A stretch of 64,000 bases of DNA from Shimia litoralis. Its GTDB lineage: Bacteria > Pseudomonadota > Alphaproteobacteria > Rhodobacterales > Rhodobacteraceae. This document shows, piece by piece, positions 36,483-45,714 of this stretch; position 1 is the stretch's first letter, and each line of letters begins with the position of its first letter. The position numbers and the translations under genes were made by a program. The DNA lies in contig NZ_SULI01000003.1 in assembly GCF_005518135.1 (NCBI RefSeq), forward strand, positions 236,235-300,234, in the 5' to 3' direction. The notes under the pieces were generated by a model. The model was given only the letters and a program-made list of their open reading frames with translations. It had not been told where the DNA came from and ran no database searches.

Positions 36483-38396
36483 CTAGTTTCCGCCCAGAAT
36501 TTTAAGAAGCTCTTTCTTGGCGGCATCTTCAAGACTGTCTTTGACGGCCTCTTCGCTCGACACGCCCTCTTGGTCCTGAATTCCCAGCTCTTTCTTTAGC
36601 TTTTCATCCGCCTTGTCTTTGAGCTTTTCTTTCTCAGCGTCCAGATCAACGCCCAGCGCTTTATCAAGCTCTGGCCGGATGCTTGGATCGTCCCAACTGC
36701 CTTTGATACGGATCGGTACGGCCAGACCTTGTTCGTCACTGCGGCGAATTTGCGGGGTAAACAGATAGTCAAGGTTGCGCGCACCCAATCCAACCCATCC
36801 ATCGCCTTTGGCCAGAACACTTGGAAGTGACAACAACAAATCCTGATTGGTCATCACACCTTTTTCAATCACCATGGTGCCCGTCAGGCTGTCAAACACT
36901 GTGGTGCCACCGCCCGGCATGCCGCGCAACAAACGATCCAAATCCAGTCCAGAAATGGTGCCTTGTCCCACATCAACAGAGCCATTGCCCTTGAGGGAAT
37001 TCATGATCGCATGCACAGACTGCCCTACCCCCAAAAATGCAACATCGGTGGTCACCTTGCCCGAGAACCGCGACAAATCCATCGTATCCGCCAGCAAGGT
37101 TTTCAGCTCGAGCCCTTTGGCCGACATTTTACCCCCGACAGAAAGTCCATTTCGGTTGTTCGCCACAAACTCGCCTGTAATGATCCCCTCATAGGCTTGG
37201 ATCTCGCGCAGGCTAAAGACAGCGCGTGCATTGTCGATCGTGGCAACCATCCGAGATTTGCCAAGCTTGAGATTGCCCAGATCAATTGCATCCGCCACCA
37301 ACAAGACTTCGCCATCCACCGCTGACAAACCGCTGGCATCAATTGCGGCTTTGGACCAGCCGCTGTCTCCAGCCGCGGTGCTGGTCTCGCCCTCAGACGC
37401 CCCCCCAAAGGCACTTAGGTCAAGCTTGCCCGCTGCGATTTGGGCCGTCACCTTTGGGCGTGTACCGCTGGTCTCCAAATCGGCCTGCACACTCACCGTG
37501 TTGCCCAATGCACGGACCACACCTTTGCGCAGGCTTATCTGGCCAGCTTTCGTCAGAGTGATGACGCCTTCTAGGCCAACCGGTCCCGCAAGCCCCGTCG
37601 CATCCAGCCCCAGCGCCGCCATCACCGCATCCGGGTTCGGCGCGTCTATGGTGAGGTTGCCGGCAATTTCTGGGGTGATACTGCTGCGTCCGTCAAACGT
37701 AACTTTGCCGCCGGCAGTCGCGAGGTTCAGGGTCACATTAGACACACGCCCCTCAAGCAAACCTTGCAGATCAGCCACCTGCCCCGAAATCGATACGTCG
37801 TCTTTCGCCGGACGAAGCGTCAGCGCAATATCCGCAGGGCCAGAGATGTCAGGCCACCGCAAATCTACATCAAGCTTGGCCAGTTCAAAGCTATCCCCGC
37901 CATGATCCACATAGCGCAGCTTGGCATCAGAAATCAGAAGGTGTTCCAAAGTGATCGCGCCAAAGCCACTGGCGGTCTCGGCGGTTTCGGGTTGTTCACC
38001 CCCGCCGGACGTCGGGAAAAGTTCCCAATTGGCGCGCCCGTCTTTGGCCAGCTCAAGCAACACCTCGGGGCGCGCGGCCTCGATCTTGGTGATCCGGATA
38101 TTGCCCCCGATCGCTGCCATCACATCCACACCGATTGCGGCGCTCTCTGCAGAAAACATCGGCCCTGCGTCTGACCAGTCGGCGTTGCTCAGGCTAACGG
38201 GGCCGGTCGACACGCCAAACACCGGATACCAGCTTATTCCGACATCACCTTTGAAGACCAAATCACGACCCGTTTGGGCTTTGACCTGATCCGCGGCGAT
38301 TTTGGCGATCTTTTCGCCGGGCAAGGCCACAACCAAGACCACAAGACCAATCACAACGGCCACAACAACCATCAACAGAATACGGATCAAACGCAT
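36483..38396 (-). CDS. AsmA-family envelope protein
   Basis: The protein is 637 residues from the ATG at 38396, with GAGGTG upstream. It has an N-terminal transmembrane anchor (ILLMVVVAVVIGLVVLVVAL, about residues 5-24), an AsmA domain with GISWYPVFGVSTGPVSLSNA, and a long repeating beta region. Its C-terminal part has LDRLLRGMPGGGTTVFDSLTGT and a Lys/Glu-rich tail. AsmA proteins form periplasmic bridges that move phospholipids toward the outer membrane. A stand-alone gene; the local terminator is not obvious. Confidence 0.9.
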   Translation of the reverse strand: MRLIRILLMVVVAVVIGLVVLVVALPGEKIAKIAADQVKAQTGRDLVFKGDVGISWYPVFGVSTGPVSLSNADWSDAGPMFSAESAAIGVDVMAAIGGNIRITKIEAARPEVLLELAKDGRANWELFPTSGGGEQPETAETASGFGAITLEHLLISDAKLRYVDHGGDSFELAKLDVDLRWPDISGPADIALTLRPAKDDVSISGQVADLQGLLEGRVSNVTLNLATAGGKVTFDGRSSITPEIAGNLTIDAPNPDAVMAALGLDATGLAGPVGLEGVITLTKAGQISLRKGVVRALGNTVSVQADLETSGTRPKVTAQIAAGKLDLSAFGGASEGETSTAAGDSGWSKAAIDASGLSAVDGEVLLVADAIDLGNLKLGKSRMVATIDNARAVFSLREIQAYEGIITGEFVANNRNGLSVGGKMSAKGLELKTLLADTMDLSRFSGKVTTDVAFLGVGQSVHAIMNSLKGNGSVDVGQGTISGLDLDRLLRGMPGGGTTVFDSLTGTMVIEKGVMTNQDLLLSLPSVLAKGDGWVGLGARNLDYLFTPQIRRSDEQGLAVPIRIKGSWDDPSIRPELDKALGVDLDAEKEKLKDKADEKLKKELGIQDQEGVSSEEAVKDSLEDAAKKELLKILGGN

Positions 38397-39079
38397 CGGG
38401 CACCTCGTAAAACAACCTGTTTTCCTCAGCCTAGCCGCGCACCCGCCCCCCCGCAACACAAAGCCCTGTTATCGCAACCGAAACCTTTGACGCAGCCCAA
38501 GCCCAAGGCAAAACAGCAAGGGAAAGCTAACCACCGTCTGAAACCCCGACAATGCCGTCAACGCCTGTGGTAAGGTATCAATAACCGAGTTCAGATGAAG
38601 CCGCCCGAAACCAAATAGTGGAAAGAGATTAGAGAAACTTAACCCTATCGCGGTCCAGATATTGTAAGCGCCGATGCTTGCGAAATACCCGCAAAAGGCC
38701 GCAAACCCCAGCGCCCAGACCCATGCCAACCCAATCACAGGGCGTTGGATCGAGTCCCCGTAATCTGACAACAATTCATAGATCCAATACGTCAGCCGTT
38801 TGAGCGGATCAGATTGCGCAGCCGCGAAACTCATTTCTAGCCGAAAAAAGAAATGTTGATCCTCGTGCAGACCCTTTTTGGTAAGAAGATTGCGAATAAT
38901 CCCACAGGTTTCCCGCGCTTCTTTTTGCGGTTCGACAATCTGATCAGGCCAGTTTTTTGTCTCTGCCGTGAAATCTGTCACAGGATGAAAGTCAACATTT
39001 GTGAACTCGGGGAAGGATTGCGTGAACACGCATTGCCTAAAAGACGTGGGTTTCGCAAAGCCGCTGTCGTTGAAACGAA

Positions 39080-39087
39080 TGATCGCA
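39080..39087. repeat. Target-site duplication, left copy
   Basis: TGATCGCA directly precedes the left end of the IS256-type element and recurs at 40423-40430. Eight bases is the usual IS256-family duplication. Confidence 0.95.
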
Positions 39088-40422
39088 GAGAGTGTCCGAT
39101 CTTCTGTGTATGAGTAATTTGGCCCATGCTTCCAAACTGAAGGAGCATGACCACAATGACGATTTCCAAGGACGTTTTAGACGAGCTGCTGAGCGGCGTT
39201 GAGAACGCGGACGATTTACTGGGCGATCAAGGCTTGATGAAGGAGCTGAAGGTCCGCCTGATGGAGCGGATGCTGGGTGCGGAACTGACCGACCATCTGG
39301 GCTATGAACCGGATGCGGAACCCTCGAACCAACAGAACAACCGCCGCAATGGCACGACGCGCAAAACGCTGAAGGGCAATGATGGGGCGTTGCCGATTGA
39401 TGTCCCCCGCGACCGGGACGGCAGTTTTGAGCCTGAGCTGATCAAGAAGGGCCAGACCCGGATCGACGGCATGGATGACAAAATCATCGGTCTGTATGCC
39501 GCCGGATTATCAACCCGCGATATCCGCGCCCACCTTGAGGAGGTCTACGGCCTGAAGGTATCAGCCGATCTTGTCAGCCGGGTCACCGATGCCGTTCTGG
39601 AGGAGGTATCGGATTGGCAGAACCGCGCTCTGGAACCGATGTATCCGATTGTTTTTCTCGATGCCCTACGCGTCAAAATCCGCGACGCAGAAAGCCGCCA
39701 GGTCAAAAACAAGGCCGTTTACGTGGCCCTGGGCGTCAACGCCGAGGGCGAACGCGAGGTTCTGGGGCTGTGGATCGCCGCCAATGAAGGGGCCAAATTC
39801 TGGCTCTCGGTGATGAACAATCTGCGCAATCGCGGGGTCGAAGACATCCTGATCGCCGTTGTCGACGGCCTCAAAGGCTTCCCTGATGCCATCAATGCAG
39901 CCTTCCCTGATACGACCGTCCAGACCTGCATCGTGCATCTGGTGCGTCATTCCCTGAACTTCTGCGGATGGAAGGATCGCAAGAACGTCGCCAAAGATCT
40001 GAAGCGGGTTTATCAGGCCACAGATGATGTTGAGGCCGAGAAGGCCCTCGCTGATTTTGAGGCGGAATGGGGTCAGAAATACCCTTCAATCGCCCCAAGC
40101 TGGCGGCGTGCATGGCAAGAAGTCATCCCGTTCTTTGCCTTCCCGCCCGCAGTCCGCAAAATAATCTACACGACAAATGCGATTGAAAGCCTGAACCGCG
40201 TCATCCGAAAAACCACCAAAACGCGCGGTAGCTTTCCAACCGACGATGCCGCAACCAAGCTGATCTATCTGGCGATCCGCAGCTTCGAAAAGGCGGGCAG
40301 ATGTGTCAGAGAATGGGTTGCCGCTCGCAATCAGTTCGCTATCCTATACCCAGAACGGTTCAACAGATGACCCGTCAAACCTGCATGGGCTGAGCCTCAT
40401 ACACAGAGTTTCGGATACTCCC
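39088..40422 (+). mobile_element. Complete IS256-family insertion sequence, 1335 bp
   Basis: The ends are imperfect inverted repeats of 27 bases (39088-39114 and 40396-40422) that match at 22 positions and share the inner CTGTGTATGAG. They enclose one transposase gene with its own ribosome site. An 8-bp direct repeat flanks the element. Intact ends, an intact frame and an unaltered duplication argue for recent insertion. The element lies in the opposite orientation to the gene it breaks. Confidence 0.97.
39147..40370 (+). CDS. IS256-family transposase
   Basis: The 407-residue DDE transposase is full length. The catalytic acids are visible as Asp in FLDALRVKIRD, Asp in AVVDGLKGFPDAI and Glu in NAIESLNRVIRK, with the C-terminal family segment ARNQFAILYPERFNR. 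The N-terminal region has RNGTTRKTLKG and an HTH-like GLSTRDIRAHLEE. An AAGGAGC ribosome site precedes the ATG. No frameshift or stop is present, so it is probably active. Confidence 0.98.
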   Translation: MTTMTISKDVLDELLSGVENADDLLGDQGLMKELKVRLMERMLGAELTDHLGYEPDAEPSNQQNNRRNGTTRKTLKGNDGALPIDVPRDRDGSFEPELIKKGQTRIDGMDDKIIGLYAAGLSTRDIRAHLEEVYGLKVSADLVSRVTDAVLEEVSDWQNRALEPMYPIVFLDALRVKIRDAESRQVKNKAVYVALGVNAEGEREVLGLWIAANEGAKFWLSVMNNLRNRGVEDILIAVVDGLKGFPDAINAAFPDTTVQTCIVHLVRHSLNFCGWKDRKNVAKDLKRVYQATDDVEAEKALADFEAEWGQKYPSIAPSWRRAWQEVIPFFAFPPAVRKIIYTTNAIESLNRVIRKTTKTRGSFPTDDAATKLIYLAIRSFEKAGRCVREWVAARNQFAILYPERFNR

Positions 40423-40430
40423 TGATCGCA
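40423..40430. repeat. Target-site duplication, right copy
   Basis: TGATCGCA directly follows the right inverted repeat and matches the left copy exactly. Confidence 0.95.
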
Positions 40431-41470
40431 AGCTGCGGGGTGCCCTGCCCCAAAAATTTGCTTTCCGCAAAATCAGTTACGCCATCAAACTGACACGCCT
40501 CAAATCCGACCCTCGCCTCAAACGTCACGGCCCGAAATGTCGCTTGGGCTTTGAACTGACTTCCTGCAAAAAACGCATCGCCATCAAACCTTGAAAGCTG
40601 CCAAATCGCAGCTTTTTCAAAAACGGCCTGTTGGAAGTATGTCCCTCCTCTGACCTTCAGATTTGCAAAGGACGATGTGCCTCTTACCTCAAGCGAGGTG
40701 CAATCGAACTCCTCTGCAAGGTTCGCATCTACAACACGTAGGTTCTGCTCGATCTGAACATCCGCCAGATTGGTCGGCCCCTGCACCTTGATATTTTCCA
40801 TCTCGATATCGTCGGAGACCTTTGCCCCCATGAGGTCAAAGCCCACCAGCGAGCTACGCTTAATCCTAAGGCCACCAGTTACAAACAGTCTCTCTGCGCC
40901 AAGCTGTTGTTCAAGCGTACACTTGAACATACGCAGATCACCCGCAACTCCGGCCTGCCGCAAATCTACGTCGCGTGAAAACCGGCAATTCTCGAATGTG
41001 AGACCCTTTGGAAAAATCATTCCCTTTGCGCAAAAGAGATGCTCAAAGTGGTGGCCATCAAATTCGATCGGAATACCTGGGCCCGGTAATTTGGGAATAG
41101 CGTCAGCTTCTCCGTTTCTTGCCGCAAAGGCTGTTGAAAAAGAGTCGGTCACGGGGATCGTCGGCGCGCGATACCCATCTCTTGAATGAATAGGGAGTCT
41201 AAACTCTCTAAACGCCTCATTCACGCTCGAAGGTAAAACAGCAACATACTGCTTATTCCACGCCTCGCGGTTCTTCTCGTGCAAGACCCAATCGATTTTA
41301 TCCCCTGTCTGCTCCCCAAATTGCGTCATCAGAACATACCAAGGGTTCTGGTTTGCTGGCTTTAACTCGCCCATACCGCTTTGCCTCTTACTCACATGCA
41401 ACCCTAACATGACGGACCCCGCAAAAATCAGCAATTCCCAAAACCGTGGATATCGCCTATATGCCGCCAC

Positions 41471-42880
41471 ATGACCCAGAACCCGCCCAGCTTGCGCCCC
41501 GACCTCGCCAATGCCCGCGTCCTTAGCGATCAACGCCCCGGCCAGCCGACCATCGGTATGGTCTCGCTTGGCTGTCCAAAAGCCTTGGTTGACAGCGAAC
41601 GCATCCTGACCCGCCTGCGGGCCGAAGGATACGGGGTCTCGCCCGACTATTCCGGGGCCGATGCGGTCATTGTGAACACCTGTGGATTTCTGGATTCCGC
41701 CAAAGCCGAAAGCCTTGATGCCATCGGCGAGGCCCTGAATGAAAACGGCAAGGTGATCGTCACGGGGTGTTTGGGTGCCGAACCCGATTACATTCGCGAA
41801 CACCATCCCAAGATTTTGGCCGTCACTGGCCCGCATCAATACGAACAGGTCCTGGATGCCGTGCACAGCGCCGTGCCTGCCGACCCCAACCCGTTCATTG
41901 ATTTGCTGCCCGCCTCTGGTGTCAAACTGACACCGCGGCACTTTAGTTATCTTAAGATTTCAGAGGGCTGTAACCACAAGTGCAAATTCTGCATTATTCC
42001 CGATATGCGTGGCAAGCTGGCCAGCCGCCCCGCCCATGCCGTATTACGCGAGGCTGAAAAGCTGGTGACCGCAGGTGTGCGCGAATTGTTGGTGATCTCG
42101 CAGGATACCTCGGCCTATGGGCTGGATCGCAAATATGATGTGAACCCGTGGAAAGACGGCGAGGTGCGCAGCCATATCACCGATCTGGCACGCGAGTTGG
42201 GGCAATTGGGTAACGCGCGCGATCTATGGGTGCGGCTGCATTATGTGTATCCGTATCCGCATGTGCGCGACCTGATCCCGCTGATGGCGGACCCAGACAA
42301 TGCGCTATTGCCCTATATGGACATCCCGTTCCAGCATTCGCACCCTGATGTGCTCAAACGGATGGCGCGCCCTGCCCACACCGCCAAGACCCTGACCGAG
42401 ATCGCCGCGTGGCGCGACATTTGCCCCGATATCACCCTGCGATCGACCTTTATCGTCGGATATCCCGGTGAAACCGAAGCCGAATTCCAGCATCTGTTGG
42501 ATTGGATGGACGAGGCACAACTGGATCGCGTCGGGTGTTTTAAGTACGAAAATGTCGATGGTGCACGTTCAAACGCCCTGCCCGATCATGTGCCCGAAGC
42601 GGTCAAGCAAGAGCGTTGGGATCGGTTTATGGAAAAGGCACAAGCGATTTCCGAGGCCAAGCTGCAAGCCAAGGTTGGCCAGACAATGGACGTCATCGTG
42701 GACGACATTGATGAGGACGGGATTGCGACGTGCCGCACCAAGGCCGACGCGCCCGAAATCGACGGAAACCTGTTTATTGACGAAGGCACCGAGGGACTGA
42801 CCGTGGGCGAGATCGTCACGGTCGAAGTGGATGAGGCGGGCGAATACGACCTGTGGGGGGCGCTCAAGCCGACCGCCTAG
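41471..42880 (+). CDS. rimO: Ribosomal protein S12 methylthiotransferase RimO
   Basis: The 469-residue radical-SAM enzyme adds a methylthio group to Asp of ribosomal protein S12. The N-terminal MTTase domain has [14 protein letters not shown] and [13 protein letters not shown] with cluster cysteines, plus VTGCLG. The radical-SAM motif is [10 protein letters not shown]-terminal TRAM domain ([14 protein letters not shown]) ends LWGAL. The ATG at 41471 overlaps no gene, and its promoter must lie in the short gap to the interrupted gene upstream. All three MTTase cysteines are kept, so it should be active. Confidence 0.96.
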   Translation: MTQNPPSLRPDLANARVLSDQRPGQPTIGMVSLGCPKALVDSERILTRLRAEGYGVSPDYSGADAVIVNTCGFLDSAKAESLDAIGEALNENGKVIVTGCLGAEPDYIREHHPKILAVTGPHQYEQVLDAVHSAVPADPNPFIDLLPASGVKLTPRHFSYLKISEGCNHKCKFCIIPDMRGKLASRPAHAVLREAEKLVTAGVRELLVISQDTSAYGLDRKYDVNPWKDGEVRSHITDLARELGQLGNARDLWVRLHYVYPYPHVRDLIPLMADPDNALLPYMDIPFQHSHPDVLKRMARPAHTAKTLTEIAAWRDICPDITLRSTFIVGYPGETEAEFQHLLDWMDEAQLDRVGCFKYENVDGARSNALPDHVPEAVKQERWDRFMEKAQAISEAKLQAKVGQTMDVIVDDIDEDGIATCRTKADAPEIDGNLFIDEGTEGLTVGEIVTVEVDEAGEYDLWGALKPTA

Positions 42881-43069
42881 GTCCGCCCCACATCCGACAG
42901 CACCTGTGCGGCGTCCTCCGGTTATTGTCGGAGAATGCCGCCGTCTGCCTATTTGATCCACGCGATCAGAGCTCATTTCCCTGCATCCCATTGCCAACCG
43001 CCGCAAATCCCCATTCACATTTCGATCTGATTTTGCTTGAGTGATCCTGAATTTATCAAAAGGCTCATT

Positions 43070-44098
43070 ATGTTCAAAACCCTTGCCGCGGCCTTGTGCC
43101 TGTCGTTACCAACCTTTGCCCAAGCCTCTGACATGACGTTTGAACTCGAGTGCGCGGGAAATGCGGTCGAAAGTTGTTATGTGATCGCACAAGGCACCAT
43201 CACCAAAGACACGCCCAAGCGGTTCTCGGAATTTTGGGGCACAGGGCAAATCGACGGCAATCAAATCCTGCTCAACAGTCCAGGCGGAAGCCTGAGTGCC
43301 GGAGTCGCCTTGGGGCGTGTGTTTCGTAGCCTCAATCTTAATACCGTTGTGGGGAATGGGGATGCCGTACGCAACCGTACGGGGCTGCCCGGGCCCGCGA
43401 CCTGTCAAAGCGCTTGTGCCTATGCGTTTGTCGGGGGGAACAACCGGCACCTCACTGAGGGAAGCAAACTTGGGTTTCACCGATTTTTCATCAAAGGTCA
43501 GACCATGGACGGCCATTCTGCCCAATCCGTCTCGGGCGGTTTGATCCGCTATCTTATCGAGATGAATGTGGATGCGCGTGTATTCTCGCTGGCCAGTACC
43601 GCAGGCGAAGGCGAGATGTATTTTGTGCCCGCTGAAGAAGCCGAAGAATATGACCTGGTCACACCACACGGATATCAGGATTTCTTTTTAGAACCTTATG
43701 GCAACGGTGTTGTCGCTGCGTCCGTTCGTAAAACCAAAACCGACCCGTATGATTTGGTTCAGCAGGTCACCGCGTTTTGCAAAAAGGGCAAGGCCAAGCT
43801 GTTGTTTTATGCACCGCAGCACGGCCTTTCGCAGAGCGATCCCGTGGATATGGTTGTCAACACAGATACCAAGAACCTGACGGTCGCTGCCAAAAATGTG
43901 AAAATCCGCGCCTCAAAGCAACAGGCCTATTTGGAAGTCACTCTCCCGAGAGATATCGCCAACGCGATCTCTGGGGCCAAGACGCTGGCCACAGGTTTTC
44001 GCTTTAGCCGTGCCGAAGGTGGGTCATACAGCACGCATTTCGAGCTAAGTGATATGGATCGCAAGATGTTGTCCGCAGCATTCAAGCTTTGCCTATAA
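43070..44098 (+). CDS. Periplasmic ClpP/SppA-fold protein
   Basis: From the ATG at 43070, with AAAAGG upstream, the precursor has 342 residues and a signal peptide ending AQASD. A ClpP/crotonase-like domain follows: ILLNSPGGSLSAGVALGRVF, CQSACAYAFVGGN with the Ser of the nucleophile elbow, and LGFHRFF with a candidate His. The C-terminal third is unlike known proteases. It may be a periplasmic serine peptidase or an inactive relative. A stand-alone gene; it converges on dgkA. Confidence 0.75.
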   Translation: MFKTLAAALCLSLPTFAQASDMTFELECAGNAVESCYVIAQGTITKDTPKRFSEFWGTGQIDGNQILLNSPGGSLSAGVALGRVFRSLNLNTVVGNGDAVRNRTGLPGPATCQSACAYAFVGGNNRHLTEGSKLGFHRFFIKGQTMDGHSAQSVSGGLIRYLIEMNVDARVFSLASTAGEGEMYFVPAEEAEEYDLVTPHGYQDFFLEPYGNGVVAASVRKTKTDPYDLVQQVTAFCKKGKAKLLFYAPQHGLSQSDPVDMVVNTDTKNLTVAAKNVKIRASKQQAYLEVTLPRDIANAISGAKTLATGFRFSRAEGGSYSTHFELSDMDRKMLSAAFKLCL

Positions 44099-44120
44099 GC
44101 AAAAGATCGAATGTATCGAA

Positions 44121-44483
44121 CTAAGCGCCGAGAAGGCGTAGGAGTATCACCAACCAAGCGACGCCCGCGGCCACCGCAGTGACTGCCACCGCAGCGCTGC
44201 CTGCGTCCTTGGCTTGGCCTGCCAGAGGGTGCTCATCGGTCGAGATGTAATCAACGGCACGTTCAATCGCTGTGTTGAACAATTCAGCCGCCAGAACCAG
44301 CACGCCCAGCGCCAAAATCAATGCGCGTTCGCCCGTGGCCAATGGCAACAAAATCGCCAAGCCACCCGAGATCAGATTGGCCCAGACCCAAGAGCGAAAA
44401 GAATGTTCGTTGCGCCACGCATTCTGGCAGCCTGCCCAGCTCCAGATGATGCGCAGCCGTAAACGTTTGAGAAAATAGATCAT
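44121..44483 (-). CDS. dgkA: Diacylglycerol kinase
   Basis: From the ATG at 44483, with GGAGGG upstream, the 120-residue inner-membrane enzyme has an amphipathic N-terminus and three membrane helices. It carries the active-site motif ELFNTAIERAVDYIS and an adjacent DEHPLAGQAKDAGSAA. DgkA phosphorylates diacylglycerol so that it re-enters phospholipid synthesis, often after membrane-derived glucan transfer. A longer frame to 44531 has no better ribosome site. It sits just downstream of the DUF6455 operon. Confidence 0.93.
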   Translation of the reverse strand: MIYFLKRLRLRIIWSWAGCQNAWRNEHSFRSWVWANLISGGLAILLPLATGERALILALGVLVLAAELFNTAIERAVDYISTDEHPLAGQAKDAGSAAVAVTAVAAGVAWLVILLRLLGA

Positions 44484-44536
44484 TGGCCCTCCGATCCAAA
44501 TACAATGGACCGGATAAACCCAACATTTCAAGCACT

Positions 44537-44791
44537 TTAGCCTTGGCTAAGTCCAGCCAGAAAGTCCTTGTTCAGGCAATAATCTGGCGCATCGTCTGCG
44601 GTTTTATGCGTGGCCTGCCAGCCCTTGCACTCCCCGACGGACTGACAGTGCGTGCATGTCATCACGGCACTTCGATATGTTTTGGCAAGCTCTGGATTGT
44701 CTGCCAGTTTCTCGCTCCATTTAACGCCGACTTTTTCGGACATATCGCCCATCAGTTGGGCGTGATCGTCCATTTTCTTGAATATGTTCAT
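44537..44791 (-). CDS. DUF6455 four-cysteine protein (operon gene 4)
   Basis: The 84-residue protein has MNIFKKMDDHAQLMGDMSEKVGV (start shown as MNIFKKMDD), a helix pair, and the shared cysteine pattern C-x2-C-x5-C-x16-C in MTCTHCQSVGEC...DDAPDYC. Four Cys of this spacing could hold zinc or an iron-sulfur cluster; no function is known for the family. It lies 25 bases after gene 3, so it is probably co-transcribed. It is the most diverged of the four, with KxW and DDAP retained. Confidence 0.8.
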   Translation of the reverse strand: MNIFKKMDDHAQLMGDMSEKVGVKWSEKLADNPELAKTYRSAVMTCTHCQSVGECKGWQATHKTADDAPDYCLNKDFLAGLSQG

Positions 44792-44816
44792 CTGTATTTC
44801 CTAATCTCTTGGCCCT

Positions 44817-45086
44817 TCAGGACACATCCTTGAGGGATGAAAAAAGCTGGGCGTGTTGACAACATGGCGGGGCCGCATCTGCGCGACCGGATTGTTCCGC
44901 CAGCCACTGTTCGCAGGTCTCTACGAAACAGCAGCTTCGACAATTTGTGACCAAATCCGCATAATCTTTGTGGGACAGTCGGCCTTCGGCCATCGCTTCA
45001 CTTAACGAAACGCCCATCGTACGGGCCACGCTGCGGGTCATCCAGAAATGGCGTGCCGGATCCCCCATTTGATGAAGTGTACTCAT
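44817..45086 (-). CDS. DUF6455 four-cysteine protein (operon gene 3)
   Basis: From the ATG at 45086 the product has 89 residues. It overlaps the stop of gene 2 as ATGA, which fixes the start against the longer GTG-type frame. The pattern is NCRSCCFVETCEQWL...DAAPPCC, that is C-x2-C-x5-C-x17-C, with an extra Cys on each side. Paired helices precede it (HFWMTRSVARTMGVSLSEAMAEG in short pieces). The function is unknown. Confidence 0.82.
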   Translation of the reverse strand: MSTLHQMGDPARHFWMTRSVARTMGVSLSEAMAEGRLSHKDYADLVTNCRSCCFVETCEQWLAEQSGRADAAPPCCQHAQLFSSLKDVS

Positions 45087-45358
45087 TGATCCAACGCCTC
45101 CATGGCAGATTTTAGGGCGACAAACCTCTGCTGGTTGACGCATGTATTCGGGGGGGCATCGTGTGTATCATGCGGAGTTTGCAGCCACCGCTTACACCCA
45201 TCTGCCCAGTCACAGGTCCGACATTGAGCCACGAGATCGGCCCATTCCTGCTGGGAGAGGTGCGCGGCATCTGTGGCGGCAACCAAATCCGTTTCCGTCG
45301 CCTTGGCCATTCGCTGCGCGAGCCAGAAATGCACATTTTGATCGCCCAGAGGTCTCAT
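45083..45358 (-). CDS. DUF6455 four-cysteine protein (operon gene 2)
   Basis: This 91-residue paralogue has NVHFWLAQRMAKATETDL, then QCRTCDWADGCKRWLQT and APPNTC, the C-x2-C-x5-C-x17-C pattern. The ATG overlaps the stop of gene 1 (ATGA) and its own stop overlaps the start of gene 3, so genes 1-3 form one coupled translation block. The HFW motif is shared with gene 3, suggesting these two are the closest pair. Confidence 0.82.
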   Translation of the reverse strand: MRPLGDQNVHFWLAQRMAKATETDLVAATDAAHLSQQEWADLVAQCRTCDWADGCKRWLQTPHDTHDAPPNTCVNQQRFVALKSAMEALDQ

Positions 45359-45618
45359 GCAGGCACCTCTTTGAGGCGACGCATCAGGGATTTATTGCGG
45401 CAGTAGACCGGAGGACTTTCAGCGACAGGTTCGTTGCGGGACAACCAATGGGCACAATCATCAGGATTGGTGCAGCTCATACATTTCAGCACCGCATCCG
45501 AAATTTCGTCAAAACGCAGCGCACCGGACAGCGCCTGTTCCTCGAGATCAATTCCCAGACGCGCCGCAGCTGTGTCCACCAGTGACGCATGCCGTTTCAT
45601 TTTTGCGATATCAGGCAT
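45355..45618 (-). CDS. DUF6455 four-cysteine protein (operon gene 1)
   Basis: I start at the ATG at 45618, with GGAG six bases ahead; an ATG at 45639 lacks a ribosome site. The product is 87 residues with KRHASLVDTAAARLGIDLEE and KCMSCTNPDDCAHWLSRN...SPPVYC, again C-x2-C-x5-C-x17-C. An FNR box centred at 45681.5 would place an FNR class II transcript start near 45640, leaving a short leader to this ATG. It leads the four-gene operon. The family function is unknown. Confidence 0.82.
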   Translation of the reverse strand: MPDIAKMKRHASLVDTAAARLGIDLEEQALSGALRFDEISDAVLKCMSCTNPDDCAHWLSRNEPVAESPPVYCRNKSLMRRLKEVPA

Positions 45619-45674
45619 CCCATGCTCCGCTTGTTGCATGGGATTCAGGCTAACACAGCCTTTTTGCGATGCCC

Positions 45675-45688
45675 TTGACCTGCGTCAA
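45675..45688. promoter_or_regulatory. Perfect FNR/FnrL box before the DUF6455 operon
   Basis: TTGAC-CTGC-GTCAA is an exact palindrome of the alphaproteobacterial FNR type. It is intergenic, with its centre about 42 bases from the inferred transcript start of the operon on the reverse strand. This predicts induction when oxygen falls. Confidence 0.75.
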
Positions 45689-45714
45689 TTCGTGCAGTCA
45701 GCGGTATTTTGGGT

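Larger units (their letters stand above)
38469..41374 (-). pseudogene. Pentapeptide-like membrane protein gene disrupted by IS256-type element
   Basis: The 5' part (41374 to 40431) and the 3' part (39079 to 38469) are separated by the insertion element. Removing 1335 bases plus one 8-bp repeat joins them in the same frame, giving 520 residues. The N-terminal half has pentapeptide-like strands (SFANLKVRG, FDGDAFFAGSQFKAQATFRAVTFEARVGFEACQFDG, quoted by short pieces). The C-terminal part, from LKRLTYWIYELLSDYG, holds three or so membrane helices. The ATG at 41374 has AGAGGC upstream. The 5' part alone ends with six foreign codons, so the product is truncated and lacks the membrane domain. Confidence 0.9.
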
